Origin: an uncultured Erythrobacter sp.
GTDB taxonomy: Bacteria > Pseudomonadota > Alphaproteobacteria > Sphingomonadales > Sphingomonadaceae
NCBI RefSeq assembly: GCF_958304185.1
Contig: NZ_OY284433.1
Location: 124,001 to 188,000, forward strand
Direction: 5' to 3'
Length of the DNA: 64,000 bases
A model generated the notes under the pieces. The model made no database searches, was not told the DNA's origin, and saw only the letters and a program-made list of their open reading frames with translations. The position numbers and the translations under genes are program-made. Positions 1-9,507 of this stretch are shown here, one piece after another; position 1 is the first letter of the stretch, and every line of letters begins with the position of its first letter.

Positions 1-657
1 TACACCTTCGACGAGAAGTTCGTGATGCTGCCGCTGAAGGACGCCCAGCAGTTGTTGCTGATGGGCGATTCTGTCGCGCAGATCGAGGTGACGGTGGATG
101 ACCCGGACAAGGTCGGCGAGATCCTCGCGCCCGTCTCCGCGCGGCTCACCGGCAAGGCCCTGATCGCGGACTGGAAGACAATGAACTCCGCCCTGTTCGA
201 AGCCTTGCAGGTCGAGCGGGTGGCGATGTTCTTTGCGCTGTCGTTCATGGTTTTGGTCGCGGCGTTCAACATTCTGTCCAGCCTCGTCATGCTGGTGCGC
301 GCCAAGACTCGCGACATCGCGATCATGCGCACGATGGGCGCAACGCGGCGCAGCCTGCTCAAGATCTTCGTCACCACCGGCACCACGGTGGGCGCGATCG
401 GGACGATGACGGGGCTGGCACTCGGCGCGATCATCCTGTTCTTCCGCGAGCCGATTGTCGATTTCATCGCCTTTGCCACCGGACAGGAGATCTGGGACCC
501 GCAGGTGCGGTTCCTCTCGACCCTGCCATCGCGCACCGATCCTTGGGAAGTCTTCGGCATTGTCATGCTGGCGCTAGGGATGAGCTTCCTCGCGACGCTC
601 TACCCCGCGCTCAAGGCAGCGAACACCGATCCCGTCCAGGTGCTGCGTTATGAGTAG
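1..657 (+). CDS. lolC: Lipoprotein-releasing ABC permease LolC/LolE, 3' part
   Basis: Inner-membrane permease of the LolCDE complex, which extracts lipoproteins from the inner membrane for delivery to LolA. The gene enters from the left edge, so only about the last 218 residues are seen. They hold the end of the periplasmic domain and three hydrophobic segments (around [19 protein letters not shown], the segment after the [13 protein letters not shown] loop, and the last one before [18 protein letters not shown]). The cytoplasmic [11 protein letters not shown] loop and the final [10 protein letters not shown]-like tail are typical of the FtsX/LolC permease family. Its stop overlaps the lolD start by 8 bases, as expected for a coupled permease/ATPase pair. 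LolC and LolE cannot be separated from this fragment; many alphaproteobacteria carry one hybrid protein. Confidence 0.9.
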   Translation, partial: YTFDEKFVMLPLKDAQQLLLMGDSVAQIEVTVDDPDKVGEILAPVSARLTGKALIADWKTMNSALFEALQVERVAMFFALSFMVLVAAFNILSSLVMLVRAKTRDIAIMRTMGATRRSLLKIFVTTGTTVGAIGTMTGLALGAIILFFREPIVDFIAFATGQEIWDPQVRFLSTLPSRTDPWEVFGIVMLALGMSFLATLYPALKAANTDPVQVLRYE

Positions 658-1342
658 TCCTCTCGTCACTGGCGCACCGATCGTGTCCCTGCGCGGATTG
701 AAGCGCGCCTTCGAACAGGGCGGGCAGCGGATCGAAGTGCTGCGCGGCATCGATCTCGACATCATGCCGGGTGAGATCGTCGCCCTGCTAGGCCCGTCGG
801 GTTCCGGCAAATCGACCATGCTGCAAGCTGTCGGTCTGCTCGAAGGCGGGTTCGAAGGCTCGATCAGCGTGGCGGGCGAACGTGCCGAAGACCTCGCCAG
901 TGATCAGCGCACCCGATTGCGGCGTGAACATCTCGGCTTCGTGTACCAGTTCCACCACCTGCTGCCCGATTTTAGCGCGCGCGAGAATGTGGAGATGCCG
1001 CAGATGATCCTCGGCGTAGCGCGGGCAGAGGCAGAGGCGCGGGCTGACAGCCTGCTCACCAGCCTCGGCCTCGGCCAGCGCCTGACCCACCGCCCCAGCC
1101 AGCTTTCGGGCGGGGAGCAACAGCGTGTCGCCGTCGCCCGCGCGCTCGCCAACCGGCCGACGCTGGTGCTGGCGGACGAGCCGACCGGCAACCTCGATGA
1201 AGTCACTGCCGATAATGTGCTGGCAGAGTTTCTCGCGCTGGTGCGGGGTGAGGGCAGCGCGGCGCTGGTCGCGACCCATAACGAACGCCTCGCGGCCAAA
1301 ATGGACCGGGTGGTGCGCCTCAAGGAAGGTGTGCTCGCCTAA
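650..1342 (+). CDS. lolD: Lipoprotein-releasing ABC ATPase LolD
   Basis: ATPase that powers the LolCDE lipoprotein extractor. The 230-residue protein has a complete ABC cassette: Walker [10 protein letters not shown] at residues 48-56, Q-loop Gln100, signature LSGGEQ at 152-157, and Walker B LVLADEP with the catalytic Glu at about 172-178. The length is normal for LolD. The ATG sits inside the end of the permease gene (8-base overlap), which argues for translational coupling and for this partner rather than another MacB-type exporter. The FtsE/MacB-like ATPases share these motifs, so the assignment rests mainly on the adjoining LolC/E-type permease. Confidence 0.92.
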   Translation: MSSPLVTGAPIVSLRGLKRAFEQGGQRIEVLRGIDLDIMPGEIVALLGPSGSGKSTMLQAVGLLEGGFEGSISVAGERAEDLASDQRTRLRREHLGFVYQFHHLLPDFSARENVEMPQMILGVARAEAEARADSLLTSLGLGQRLTHRPSQLSGGEQQRVAVARALANRPTLVLADEPTGNLDEVTADNVLAEFLALVRGEGSAALVATHNERLAAKMDRVVRLKEGVLA

Positions 1343-1366
1343 GCGCTTTAACAGGGGATCACGGAC

Positions 1367-1846
1367 ATGACGACGATTGCCGACTTCACCGTCACCACCA
1401 ACCGGGGTGAGCCCCTCGACCTCAAGGACAAGCTCGGCACAGTGCTGCTGGTGGTCAATACCGCGAGCAAGTGCGGCTTCACCCCGCAGTATGACGGGCT
1501 CGAAAAGCTGTTCCAGCAATACAAGGATCAGGGCTTCGAAGTGCTAGGCTTCCCCTGCAACCAGTTCGGCGGTCAGGAACCCGGCAATGCCGACGAGATT
1601 GCTGAATTCTGCAAGGTCAATTTCGGCGTCACCTTCCCGCTGATGGCCAAGATTGATGTCAACGGCACCAAGGCTTCGCCGCTGTATGACTGGATGAAGA
1701 CCTCGGCCAAGGGGCTGATGGGGTCGACCTCGATCAAGTGGAATTTCACCAAGTTCCTGATCGGCCGGGATGGCAACGTGGTGAAGCGCTACGGCCCGAC
1801 TGACGCGCCGGAAAAGATCGCGCGGGATATCGAAGCGCTGCTTTAG
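1367..1846 (+). CDS. Glutathione peroxidase family protein (Cys type)
   Basis: Thiol peroxidase that reduces hydroperoxides in the cytoplasm. The 159-residue protein has the glutathione peroxidase fold signatures: NTASKCGFTPQY with the peroxidatic Cys36 (a cysteine, not selenocysteine), the FPCNQFGGQEPG motif with the conserved Gln, and WNFTKFL with the catalytic Trp/Asn. A second Cys in FPCNQF is the usual resolving position of bacterial and plant-type enzymes, which often use thioredoxin rather than glutathione; that preference is an inference from the family. It lies 24 bases after lolD in the same direction and may be co-transcribed. No signal peptide is visible. Confidence 0.93.
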   Translation: MTTIADFTVTTNRGEPLDLKDKLGTVLLVVNTASKCGFTPQYDGLEKLFQQYKDQGFEVLGFPCNQFGGQEPGNADEIAEFCKVNFGVTFPLMAKIDVNGTKASPLYDWMKTSAKGLMGSTSIKWNFTKFLIGRDGNVVKRYGPTDAPEKIARDIEALL

Positions 1847-1853
1847 CCCTAAA

Positions 1854-1924
1854 TCGTCGCCCCGGCCCCGAGCCGGGGTCGGTCTGAAATTGTGACCGAT
1901 CCCGGATCAAGTCCGGGACGACGA
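1854..1924. repeat. Intergenic inverted repeat, 'CCGGACTTGATCCGGG' family, copy 1
   Basis: Between the peroxidase gene and dnaE lie two diverged, inverted copies of the same unit. The left arm begins TCGTCGCCCCGG and itself folds (CCCCGGC at 1860-1866 against GCCGGGG at 1872-1878). The right arm is GATCCCGGATCAAGTCCGGG followed by ACGACGA. The same core appears again at 9508-9526, which shows it is a dispersed element and not a gene-specific terminator. There is no T-run after the hairpin. Confidence 0.7.
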
Positions 1925-1982
1925 GAGTTTCCTGTGGAAGCCACCCTTGGCGCTGACGGAACGATTGCGCATATCTGCGTCC

Positions 1983-4900
1983 ATGCCCTTTGCTCCCTTC
2001 GTCCCCCTGCGCGTGCTCTCGTCCTATTCGATGCTCGAAGGGGCGATTGATCCCAAGGACATTGCCAAGCTGGCGAAGGAGCGTGGTTATCCCGCGATCG
2101 CCATTTGCGACCGCAACGGGCTTTACGGGATCATGGCCTTCGCTGCCGCCTGCAAGAGCGAAGGCGTGCAGCCGATCATCGGCGCGATGCTGGGCGTGGC
2201 GCGGGATGATGAGCGCGGCGGGGTGGATTACCTCGCTCTGTTTGCGCAGGACGATGCGGGCTATGACAACCTGTGCTATCTGGTCTCCTCCGCCCACCTC
2301 GACCGGCCGCTGGAACGCGATCCCCACGTCACGCTCGCCGACCTTGAGGGTCGCACCGCGGGTCTGATCGCGCTGACCGGCGCGGGCGAGGGTGGGCTGA
2401 CGCGGCTGCTGGCAGAGGGCCAGCATGAGGCCGCCGCGAGGCTCGCTGACCGGCTGGAGGCGCTGTTTCCGGGGCGGCTCTATATCGAACTCGCGCGCCA
2501 CGGCGATCCGGTGTGCGAACGGGCGGAGGACGCGCTGATCGACCTCGCCTATGCGCGAGGCCTGCCGCTGGTTGCCACCAACCCGGCCAACTTTGCCGAG
2601 CCGCATATGCACAAGGCGCATGACGCGATGCTGTGCATCGCGAACTCGACCCAGATCGACGCGGATGATCGCCCGCGCTCCAACCCGCAGGCTTTCGTCA
2701 AGTCGGCGGCAATGATGGAGGAGGCTTTTGCCGACTTGCCCGAAGCGACCGCCAACACCCTCGTCATCGCCCAGCGCTGCGCCTTCGCGCCGCCCTATCG
2801 CAAGCCGATCCTGCCCAGCCTTGCCGGCGATCTTTCGGGTGAGGCGCGGATGCTGGCAGAGGACTCGCGCGCCGGGCTTGAGGCGCGACTGGCGGCCTAT
2901 CCCGATCTCACCGAGGAGGAGCGCAAGGTCTACTTCGACCGCCTCGAATTCGAGATCAACGTCATCGTCAACATGGGCTTTCCCGGTTACTTCCTGATCG
3001 TGGCCGACTTCATCAAGTGGGCCAAGGATCAGGGCATTCCGGTGGGGCCGGGGCGCGGTTCGGGTGCGGGCTCGGCGGTAGCGTGGGCGCTGACCATCAC
3101 CGACCTTGATCCGATCAAGCTCGGCCTGCTGTTCGAACGTTTCCTCAACCCCGAACGCGTTTCGATGCCCGACTTCGATATCGACTTCTGCGAAACGCGG
3201 CGCGGCGAGGTGATCCGCTATGTGCAGGCCAAGTACGGCAGCGATCACGTCGCGCAGATCATCACTTTCGGCAAGCTGAAGGCCCGCGCAGTACTGCGCG
3301 ATTGCGGGCGGATCTTGCAGATGAGCTATGGTCAGGTCGACCGGCTATGCAAGATGGTGCCGAACCACCCGACCGACCCCTGGCCGCTGCCGCGCGCGCT
3401 GAACGGGGCGGCGGATTTCCGGCGGGAGTATGACAACGACAAGGACGTGAAGCGCCTCGTTGACTTGGCGATGCAACTGGAGGGCTTGCCCCGCAACTCA
3501 TCGACCCACGCAGCGGGTGTCGTGATCGGGGATCGTCCGCTGGCGCAATTGGTGCCGCTGTATCGCGATCCGCGTTCCGATATGCCGGTGACGCAGTTCG
3601 ACATGAAATATGTCGAATCCTCAGGCTTGGTGAAGTTCGACTTCCTCGGCCTGAAGACCCTGTCGGTGCTGCGCAAAGCGGTCGATCTGCTCGAAGCGCG
3701 CGGCATCACCATTGATCTTGGCGCGCTGCCGCTGGACGACGCACAGGTCTATAACCTGATGCAGACCGGCAATACGGTGGGCGTGTTCCAGCTGGAATCC
3801 GAAGGGATGCGCCGCACGCTGAAGGCGGTGAAGCCGACCAATTTCGGCGACATCATCGCGCTCGTCTCGCTCTACCGGCCCGGCCCGATGGACAACATCC
3901 CGCTGTTCGGCCAGCGCAAGGCGGGCGTGGTGCCGATCGAGTACCCGCACCCCAAGCTCGAAGGCATCCTCGCCGAAACCTACGGTATCTTCGTCTATCA
4001 GGAACAGGTGATGCAGGCCGCGCAGGTGCTGGCGGGCTATTCGCTCGGCGATGCAGACTTGCTGCGCCGCGCGATGGGCAAGAAGGTGCAGGCCGAAATG
4101 GACGCCCAGCGCGGGCGGTTCTGTGAAGGCTGCAAGGAAAACTCGGGCATCGACGCCAAGCGCGCCAACGAGCTGTTCGACTTGATCGACAAGTTCGCAG
4201 GCTACGGCTTCAACAAGTCCCACGCCGCCGCCTATGCGCTGCTCGCCTACCAGACGGCGTGGCTGAAGGCGCATTACCCCGAGGAGTTCTTCGCCGCCTC
4301 GATGTGCTTTGATATGCACCAGTCGGAGAAGCTCAACGTCTTTGTCGATGACGCCCGCCGCTATCCCAACGGGCACGGCGGGGTTGAGGTGCTGGCGCCG
4401 TGCATCAATGCCAGCGAGGCCGAGTTCACCGTCGAGCAGACCGATCACGGCTACGCGGTGCGCTATGCGCTCGCGGGCATCCGCAATGTTGGCGAAAAGG
4501 CGATGGAGGCGATCGTGGCCGAGCGTGCGGCGAACGGGCCCTTCGCCAGCCTCAAGGACCTGTTTGAACGGGTGCCACAAGGCACCATGAACCGCCGCCA
4601 GCTTGAAGGCCTGATCTGCGCAGGCGCGTTTGACGGGCTGGAGCCCAATCGCGCGCTGCTGTTCGCCAATGCCGACCTGCTGATGGCAGTGGCAGATGCC
4701 GCGATCCGCGAACGCTCCAGCGGCCAGGTCGGGCTGTTTGGCGGCGATGCGGGGCCGGCGGAAGATCTGCGCCTCCAGCCGTGCGAGCCGTGGTCGCGCA
4801 CCGACCGGATGGCGAAAGAGCGCGAGAATTTCGGCTTCTATTTCTCGGCCCACCCGGTGCAGCAGTTCCGCGATGTCGCCTCGGCCAATGGCGCGCGCAC

Positions 4901-5483
4901 CTATCAGAGCCTGATGGAAGCAGGCGCGCCTGCGGGCGGGCGCGGGTCGGCGGTGATGGCGGTGATGGTCGAGGGCATCACCAAGGCGCGCACGCGCAAG
5001 GGCGGCACCTTTGTGCGGGCGGATTTCTCCGACAGCTCGGGGCAGTTTTCAGCTGCCTGCTTCGAAGAGGCGCTAGTGCCGCAGTTCGAACGTTGGGCGG
5101 CGGATGGCGAATGCCTGCTGCTGACCGTGGAGCTGGACGCGCCAAGTCCGGACGAGCCGCCCCGCCTCACCGTGCGCGGCGCGCGACCGCTGGCGGCAGT
5201 GGTCGGGGCAACGGCGATGGAGCTTTCGGCCGATATTTCATCGGTCGAAGCCTTGCGCGAACTCCAGATCGAACTTGCTGCCGCGCAGGGCGAGCGCCCG
5301 ACCGGCTCTGGCGAAGTGCTGGTGCGGCTGATGCTGGCGGACGGCGATCAGGTGCAGATGCGGCTCGGCAGCAATTTCGTGCTGAACGGCGAGCTGGCCG
5401 AACGGCTGGCGGCGGTCGAGGGTATCGCCAAGGTTGCGTTGGTGCCGCTCAAGAAGCGCGGGAACCTGCGGCTGGTTGCCTGA
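1983..5483 (+). CDS. dnaE: DNA polymerase III subunit alpha
   Basis: Replicative DNA polymerase catalytic subunit. With the ATG at 1983 it has 1166 residues, normal for DnaE1, and an N-terminus (PFVPLRVLSSYSMLEGA) that begins directly with the PHP domain. An in-frame TTG at 1947 would add 12 unlikely residues. Visible landmarks: the PHP domain (about 1-270); the polymerase core with GPGRGSGAGSAVAWAL and the catalytic SMPDFDIDF acidic cluster; the fingers region with FNKSHAAAYALLAYQTAW; and a C-terminal OB-fold region (MAVMVEGITKARTRKGG). It is not the error-prone ImuC/DnaE2 paralogue by context, since no imuA or imuB is adjacent. No clear Shine-Dalgarno sequence precedes the chosen start, so the exact start is less certain than the identity. 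Confidence 0.96.
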   Translation: MPFAPFVPLRVLSSYSMLEGAIDPKDIAKLAKERGYPAIAICDRNGLYGIMAFAAACKSEGVQPIIGAMLGVARDDERGGVDYLALFAQDDAGYDNLCYLVSSAHLDRPLERDPHVTLADLEGRTAGLIALTGAGEGGLTRLLAEGQHEAAARLADRLEALFPGRLYIELARHGDPVCERAEDALIDLAYARGLPLVATNPANFAEPHMHKAHDAMLCIANSTQIDADDRPRSNPQAFVKSAAMMEEAFADLPEATANTLVIAQRCAFAPPYRKPILPSLAGDLSGEARMLAEDSRAGLEARLAAYPDLTEEERKVYFDRLEFEINVIVNMGFPGYFLIVADFIKWAKDQGIPVGPGRGSGAGSAVAWALTITDLDPIKLGLLFERFLNPERVSMPDFDIDFCETRRGEVIRYVQAKYGSDHVAQIITFGKLKARAVLRDCGRILQMSYGQVDRLCKMVPNHPTDPWPLPRALNGAADFRREYDNDKDVKRLVDLAMQLEGLPRNSSTHAAGVVIGDRPLAQLVPLYRDPRSDMPVTQFDMKYVESSGLVKFDFLGLKTLSVLRKAVDLLEARGITIDLGALPLDDAQVYNLMQTGNTVGVFQLESEGMRRTLKAVKPTNFGDIIALVSLYRPGPMDNIPLFGQRKAGVVPIEYPHPKLEGILAETYGIFVYQEQVMQAAQVLAGYSLGDADLLRRAMGKKVQAEMDAQRGRFCEGCKENSGIDAKRANELFDLIDKFAGYGFNKSHAAAYALLAYQTAWLKAHYPEEFFAASMCFDMHQSEKLNVFVDDARRYPNGHGGVEVLAPCINASEAEFTVEQTDHGYAVRYALAGIRNVGEKAMEAIVAERAANGPFASLKDLFERVPQGTMNRRQLEGLICAGAFDGLEPNRALLFANADLLMAVADAAIRERSSGQVGLFGGDAGPAEDLRLQPCEPWSRTDRMAKERENFGFYFSAHPVQQFRDVASANGARTYQSLMEAGAPAGGRGSAVMAVMVEGITKARTRKGGTFVRADFSDSSGQFSAACFEEALVPQFERWAADGECLLLTVELDAPSPDEPPRLTVRGARPLAAVVGATAMELSADISSVEALRELQIELAAAQGERPTGSGEVLVRLMLADGDQVQMRLGSNFVLNGELAERLAAVEGIAKVALVPLKKRGNLRLVA

Positions 5484-5492
5484 GCGGACACG

Positions 5493-5519
5493 AAAAAGGG
5501 GGCGGATCGCTCCGCCCCC
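5493..5519 (-). terminator. Intrinsic terminator of the OmpA-family gene
   Basis: A perfect 9-bp stem, GGGGGCGGA (5498-5506) and TCCGCCCCC (5511-5519), with a four-base loop lies between convergent dnaE and the OmpA gene. On the minus strand the stem is followed by TTTTT (AAAAA at 5493-5497 on the plus strand), so it is a rho-independent terminator for the leftward gene. On the plus strand it lacks a U-tract but could still slow dnaE transcription. Confidence 0.8.
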
Positions 5520-5549
5520 CTCTCCTTCATCCGTCAGACGGAGTGAGAA

Positions 5550-6692
5550 TTACATCCCCGAACCCGGGCCGTAGCTCACTTCGACGCGGCGGTTCTGCGC
5601 TTCGCGCACGCCATCAGCGGTCGGCACGCGCGGCTGGCTTTCACCAAACGCTTCGCCCGAAATCTGACCCGAAGGCACGCCGCGACCGGTCATGTAGCTG
5701 CGCACGGCTTCGTTACGCCGTCCGGCGAGTGCCATGTTGTACTGCGCGCTCCCGGCCTTGTCGGTGTGACCGGCAAGCATCACGCGCGCCATGCCGCAAT
5801 TGGCATAGGCGGTGACCGCGTTGTTCAGGATCGTCGAAGCTTCGGGCGAGATGTCCGAACGGTCGAAGTCGAAGAACACGATGTACGGGCCGGTGTTGCA
5901 CGCGGCCTTGGGCGGCGGCGGGGGAGCGACCGGACGCGGCGGGGGCGGGGGTGCCATCACCGGCGGCGGGGGCGGGGGGGCTGCCACCGGAGCCGGCGCG
6001 GGGCGACCACCGAAGTTGTAGGTCAGGCTCGCCAGCACCGAATGGGCCGAGTAATCCGCGCGCAGATCGCGGCCATTGGCGGCCTGCAAATCGAAATTGT
6101 CCGCGACGAAGTAACGGTACTTCACGCCGAGGTCGACATTGTCGGTCACCGCAAGGCGCGCGCCGGCCAGCAGCTGCCACGCGAAATCGGTCGCGCTGTC
6201 GTCAATCACGGTGCCAACGCCAGCCACTTCGACCGGGAGCTTCATGTTGGCAATACCAACGCCGCCGCCGCCGAAGACCTGGAAGCCGTCATCATTGCCG
6301 AATTCGACCAGCGCATTGACCATGCCGCTGTAGATTTCGAGATCGCGTGAGTTCTGGACCCGCGTGCCCGAAGGAACGGTCAGGCCGCCCGGCAGGATCG
6401 CCGAGTTGACCACGGTGAGGCCTTCATAGCCTGCGCGCTTGTAGCCGCCTTCAGCTTCGAGCCGGAACGCGCCGAAATCGTAACCGATCACCACATCGCC
6501 ATCGATGCCGAGATTGGTGTCGGCAAAGGCCGCGTTATTGTAGGTGTCGTTGCCGGTGTCGATGTCGACATCGACCTGATCGTCGAAGCTGACGCCGCCA
6601 TTGATGCCGATATAGGCTTGGCCTTCACGTGCGGATGCGGGCGCGGCGACGATCATCGCGGCGCCTGCCATGAGAATTGCAGTCTTTTTCAT
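5550..6692 (-). CDS. OmpA-family outer-membrane protein with N-terminal beta-barrel
   Basis: Outer-membrane porin anchored to peptidoglycan. The ATG at 6692 gives 380 residues starting MKKTAILMAGAAMIVAAPASA, a clear Sec signal peptide; the longer frame upstream has no signal. A beta-barrel region (about 22-240) is followed by a proline-rich linker (runs such as APPPPPPVMAPPPPP) and a C-terminal OmpA domain: FFDFDRSDIS, LAGHTDKAGSAQYNMALAGR and NRRVEVSYG with the usual Asp and Arg that hold diaminopimelate. It is a single-gene unit: convergent with dnaE, with its own terminator, and with a long upstream region carrying a palindrome at 6741-6760. The protein is probably abundant, judging from family behaviour. 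Confidence 0.93.
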   Translation of the reverse strand: MKKTAILMAGAAMIVAAPASAREGQAYIGINGGVSFDDQVDVDIDTGNDTYNNAAFADTNLGIDGDVVIGYDFGAFRLEAEGGYKRAGYEGLTVVNSAILPGGLTVPSGTRVQNSRDLEIYSGMVNALVEFGNDDGFQVFGGGGVGIANMKLPVEVAGVGTVIDDSATDFAWQLLAGARLAVTDNVDLGVKYRYFVADNFDLQAANGRDLRADYSAHSVLASLTYNFGGRPAPAPVAAPPPPPPVMAPPPPPRPVAPPPPPKAACNTGPYIVFFDFDRSDISPEASTILNNAVTAYANCGMARVMLAGHTDKAGSAQYNMALAGRRNEAVRSYMTGRGVPSGQISGEAFGESQPRVPTADGVREAQNRRVEVSYGPGSGM

Positions 6693-6740
6693 TGTTTTAA
6701 TCTCTCGAAAAGGGATGCCCGGGGCTAACTGGCGCCGCTC

Positions 6741-6760
6741 TGTGCCACAGCTGTGACACA
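6741..6760. promoter_or_regulatory. 20-bp near-perfect palindrome upstream of the OmpA gene
   Basis: TGTGCCACAGCTGTGACACA reads almost the same on both strands: 18 of 20 positions are symmetric and the central CACAGCTGTG is perfect. It lies 49 bases before the OmpA start codon, in the 247-bp region shared with the divergent acyl-CoA synthetase gene. Its size and place suit a dimeric repressor or activator site, but I cannot name the protein. A hairpin in the 5' leader is the alternative. Confidence 0.4.
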
Positions 6761-6839
6761 CGGGTATTGAGAGCGGCGAGTGGGATAGTGTCGCGATGGT
6801 CGGAATGTTTCATGACATCGGGACGAAACGTGTCAGCGA

Positions 6840-6869
6840 TTGGGCGAACCGATTGCCAAGGCCTATAAG
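6840..6869 (+). promoter_or_regulatory. Candidate sigma-70 promoter of the acyl-CoA synthetase operon
   Basis: TTGGGC (6840-6845) and TATAAG (6864-6869) are separated by 18 bases, ahead of the 6940 start. The -10 box matches TATAAT at five of six positions; the -35 matches in its TTG part. The predicted leader is about 60 bases long. This is pattern matching only. Confidence 0.4.
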
Positions 6870-6939
6870 CAAAGGCATGAACATAGCCTGTGCGGTTTCT
6901 GCGCCGCAAAATTAATTCAAAATGGGAGAGAGACAGACA

Positions 6940-8547
6940 ATGGCCGGAACCAGGCTCGGGGCAATGCAGGACTGGACCATGCGGGTGACCGCGGTGATCG
7001 AACACGCCGCGCGTGAGGCGCCGGAACGCGAGATCGTCAGCCGTTGGGCCGACGGAAGTGAGACGCGCACGAACTGGGCAGGCATCCGCCGCGATGCGTT
7101 GAAGATGGCGCAGGCCTTGCAGCGCTTGGGCCTGAGGCCCGGTGACAAGGTCGCCAGCCTTGCCATGAACCACTCGCGCCACCTCGTCAGCTGGTATGGC
7201 GTCGCTGGGATGGGCGGGGTGCTCCACACCGTGAACCCGCGCCTGTTCGACGATCAGCTGGACTACATCGTCAATCACGCCGAAGACCGGGTGCTGTGCT
7301 ACGACGCGGCCTTCCAGCCAATCGTCGACCGGATGCGCGAGCGGTGGACCACAGTCGAGCATTACATCTGCTACGATAACGGCGAACATTCCCCCGCCTT
7401 CGAGGACTGGATCGGCGCGGAGGATGGCGATTTCGAGTGGGTCTCGGGGCCCGAAACCGATCCCTGCATGATCTGCTACACCTCTGGCACCACGGGCAAT
7501 CCCAAGGGCGTGCAATACGAGCACCGCTCGACGGTGCTGCACGCGATGGCGGGGCTTCAGCCTTCGTGCTTCAATTTCAGCGCGGCTTCGGTCATGCTGC
7601 CGGTGGTGCCGATGTTCCACGCCGCAAGCTGGGGGCTGCCCTATGCGGGCGCGATGGCGGGGATCAAGTTCGTGTTCTCGGCGGTGAACGATCCCGCCGT
7701 GCTCCACGATTTGATGCTGCGTGAAGGCGTGACGGACAGCGCGGGCGTGCCGACGGTCTGGCTGGCGCACTTCCAGTATTGCGACCGCGAGGGCCTCGAC
7801 CTGCCGCCCCTGAAGGCCGCCACCATCGGCGGTTCGGCGGCGCCGAAGTTCATGATTGAGCGATTGCTCAAGAACGGCACCCGCGTTCAGCACGCCTGGG
7901 GGATGACGGAAACCAGCCCGATCGGCACTGTGGGTGGGCCGACCTGGGACTGGGACAGCCTCACGCTGGAACAGAAAATCGAGAAGACCGCCATGCAGGG
8001 CCGTCCGATCTTCGGCGTCCAGCTGCGCACGGTTGACCTTAGCGACATGGCGACCGAGCTGCCGCGTGACGGCAAGACTTCGGGCGCGCTCCAGATCCGC
8101 GGGCCGTGGGTGATCAAGCGGTACTTCAAGGCGGAAAAGGACGCGGTCGGCAATGACGGCTGGTTCGACACCGGCGATGTCGGCATCATCCATCCCGATG
8201 GCACGCTGCAACTGACCGACCGCACCAAGGACGTGATCAAGTCTGGCGGCGAGTGGATCAGTTCGGTCGAGCTGGAGAACGCGGCTTGCGGGCATCCCGC
8301 CGTGGCTGAGGCGGCCTGCATCGGCATCTACCACCCCAAGTGGGACGAGCGCCCGGTGCTGTTCGTGGTCAAGAAGGCGGGCGCCGAAGTCTCGGGCGAT
8401 GAGATCGTCGAACACCTGAAGCCGCTGATCGCCAAGTGGTGGCTGCCGGATGCGGTGGAATTCGTCGACGACATCCCGCACACAGCGACTGGCAAGATTT
8501 CTAAGAAGGACCTGCGCGACCGCTTTGCGGATTACACGCTTGGCTGA
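6940..8547 (+). CDS. AMP-forming acyl-CoA synthetase (medium/long-chain fatty acid type)
   Basis: Activates a fatty acid to its acyl-CoA through an acyl-adenylate. The start at 6940 is preferred over the in-frame ATG at 6922 because GGAGAG lies 9 bases upstream; this gives 535 residues. ANL-superfamily motifs are complete: the P-loop [17 protein letters not shown], the WGMTETSP adenine motif, WFDTGDVG, the hinge [17 protein letters not shown], and the catalytic lysine in [16 protein letters not shown] near the C-terminus. The overall sequence resembles the FadD-like and methylthiopropionyl-CoA ligase (DmdB) branch, so chain length and substrate are uncertain. It heads an operon with an acetyltransferase and a DUF1330 protein, each overlapping its predecessor. 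Confidence 0.88.
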   Translation: MAGTRLGAMQDWTMRVTAVIEHAAREAPEREIVSRWADGSETRTNWAGIRRDALKMAQALQRLGLRPGDKVASLAMNHSRHLVSWYGVAGMGGVLHTVNPRLFDDQLDYIVNHAEDRVLCYDAAFQPIVDRMRERWTTVEHYICYDNGEHSPAFEDWIGAEDGDFEWVSGPETDPCMICYTSGTTGNPKGVQYEHRSTVLHAMAGLQPSCFNFSAASVMLPVVPMFHAASWGLPYAGAMAGIKFVFSAVNDPAVLHDLMLREGVTDSAGVPTVWLAHFQYCDREGLDLPPLKAATIGGSAAPKFMIERLLKNGTRVQHAWGMTETSPIGTVGGPTWDWDSLTLEQKIEKTAMQGRPIFGVQLRTVDLSDMATELPRDGKTSGALQIRGPWVIKRYFKAEKDAVGNDGWFDTGDVGIIHPDGTLQLTDRTKDVIKSGGEWISSVELENAACGHPAVAEAACIGIYHPKWDERPVLFVVKKAGAEVSGDEIVEHLKPLIAKWWLPDAVEFVDDIPHTATGKISKKDLRDRFADYTLG

Positions 8548-9058
8548 CCTGACCATCCGGCCTGCGCTCGCGAGCGATGTGCAGGCCGTTTGCGACATCT
8601 ACGCGTTTCACGTCGCGCACAGCACGGCGACCTTCGACACAGTTGCGCCTGATGCGGCAACTTGGGCGGAGAAGATTGCGGCTGTGACAGCCCGTGGCTG
8701 GCCGTTTCTTGTCGCCGAGCGAGACGGGGCGGTGCTTGGCTATTGCTACGCCACCCAATTCCGCGACCGTGCCGCCTATGCGCGCACCTGCGAGGACAGC
8801 ATCTATATTGCGGAGGATGCGCGCGGGGGAGGGGTGGGTTCGGCCTTGGTCGCTGCCCTGGTTGCTGCGGCGCAGGCGAGTGGCTTCGAGCAGATGATAG
8901 CGGTGATCGGCGGGGGCGAGCCTGCCTCGATTGCGCTCCACGCCAAGTGCGGCTTCGTGCACGCGGGGCGGATGCGCAATGTCGGCTTCAAGTTCGGGCG
9001 CAGGCTCGATACGGTCTATATGCAATGCGATCTGACGATGGAGCGACATGAACGATGA
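8540..9058 (+). CDS. GNAT acetyltransferase, phosphinothricin-acetyltransferase-like
   Basis: N-acetyltransferase of the PAT/YwnH branch of the GNAT fold, which acetylates amino-acid-like amines such as phosphinothricin or methionine sulfoximine. The likely start is the TTG at 8540, overlapping the previous stop by 8 bases and leading straight into the conserved LTIRPALASDVQAVCDIY; that gives 172 residues. The acetyl-CoA loop appears as EDARGGGVGSALVAAL, followed by GFEQMIAVIGGGEPASIALH and a typical C-terminal GFKFGRRLDTVYMQ. The family predicts small-molecule acetylation, and the true substrate here is unknown. It is coupled to the upstream acyl-CoA synthetase and the downstream DUF1330 gene. 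Confidence 0.85.
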   Translation: MADLTIRPALASDVQAVCDIYAFHVAHSTATFDTVAPDAATWAEKIAAVTARGWPFLVAERDGAVLGYCYATQFRDRAAYARTCEDSIYIAEDARGGGVGSALVAALVAAAQASGFEQMIAVIGGGEPASIALHAKCGFVHAGRMRNVGFKFGRRLDTVYMQCDLTMERHER

Positions 9059-9492
9059 CCTGCGAAACCTATATCGACCCCTCACCGGTGAACTTTCAGG
9101 CCTTCAAGGATCTGCCGCGCGATACGCCGATCAATATGCTCAACCTGCTGCTGTACCGCGATCTGGCGGAATATCCCGAGGGCCACGAGCACGCCGGCAA
9201 GGGCTGGAGCGGCAAGCGCGCCTATGAGGAATATGGCAAGACCAGCGGTCCGATCTTCCAGCGCGTCGGCGGCAGCATCCTGTGGCGCGGGACTTTCCAG
9301 ACAGTTGTGACCGGCCCCGAGGGCGAGCGTTGGCACGACGGCTTTGTCGCGCAGTACCCCAATGCGGGTGCCTTCTTCGCGATGTTGAAGGACCCCGAGT
9401 ATCAGCAGGCCGTGGTCAACCGCACCGCCGCGCTGGTGGATAGCCGCTTGGTGCGGTTTGCGCCGGGAGAGGTAGGGGAGGGGTTCGGGTGA
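9055..9492 (+). CDS. DUF1330 domain protein
   Basis: Small cytoplasmic protein of 145 residues with the DUF1330 ferredoxin-like dimeric fold. The visible signatures are INMLNLLLYRDLAEY near the start, a middle SGPIFQRVGGSILWRG strand pair, and WHDGFVAQYPNAGAFFAML followed by DPEYQQAVVNRTAALVDSRL, the most conserved DUF1330 stretch. No catalytic role is established for the family. The ATG overlaps the acetyltransferase stop (ATGA), so it is the third gene of a coupled operon. Context with acyl-CoA metabolism does not reveal a specific task. Confidence 0.85.
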   Translation: MTCETYIDPSPVNFQAFKDLPRDTPINMLNLLLYRDLAEYPEGHEHAGKGWSGKRAYEEYGKTSGPIFQRVGGSILWRGTFQTVVTGPEGERWHDGFVAQYPNAGAFFAMLKDPEYQQAVVNRTAALVDSRLVRFAPGEVGEGFG

Positions 9493-9507
9493 TAGCTTTA
9501 ATCGTCT

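Noticed and set aside
1983-5483. Assignment as error-prone DnaE2/ImuC
   Set aside because: No imuA or imuB neighbour, full replicative length, and a complete PHP domain at the N-terminus.
6697-8598. A 633-codon minus-strand frame opposite the acyl-CoA synthetase gene
   Set aside because: It mirrors the plus-strand gene, is rich in His/Arg as such mirrors are, and matches no family.
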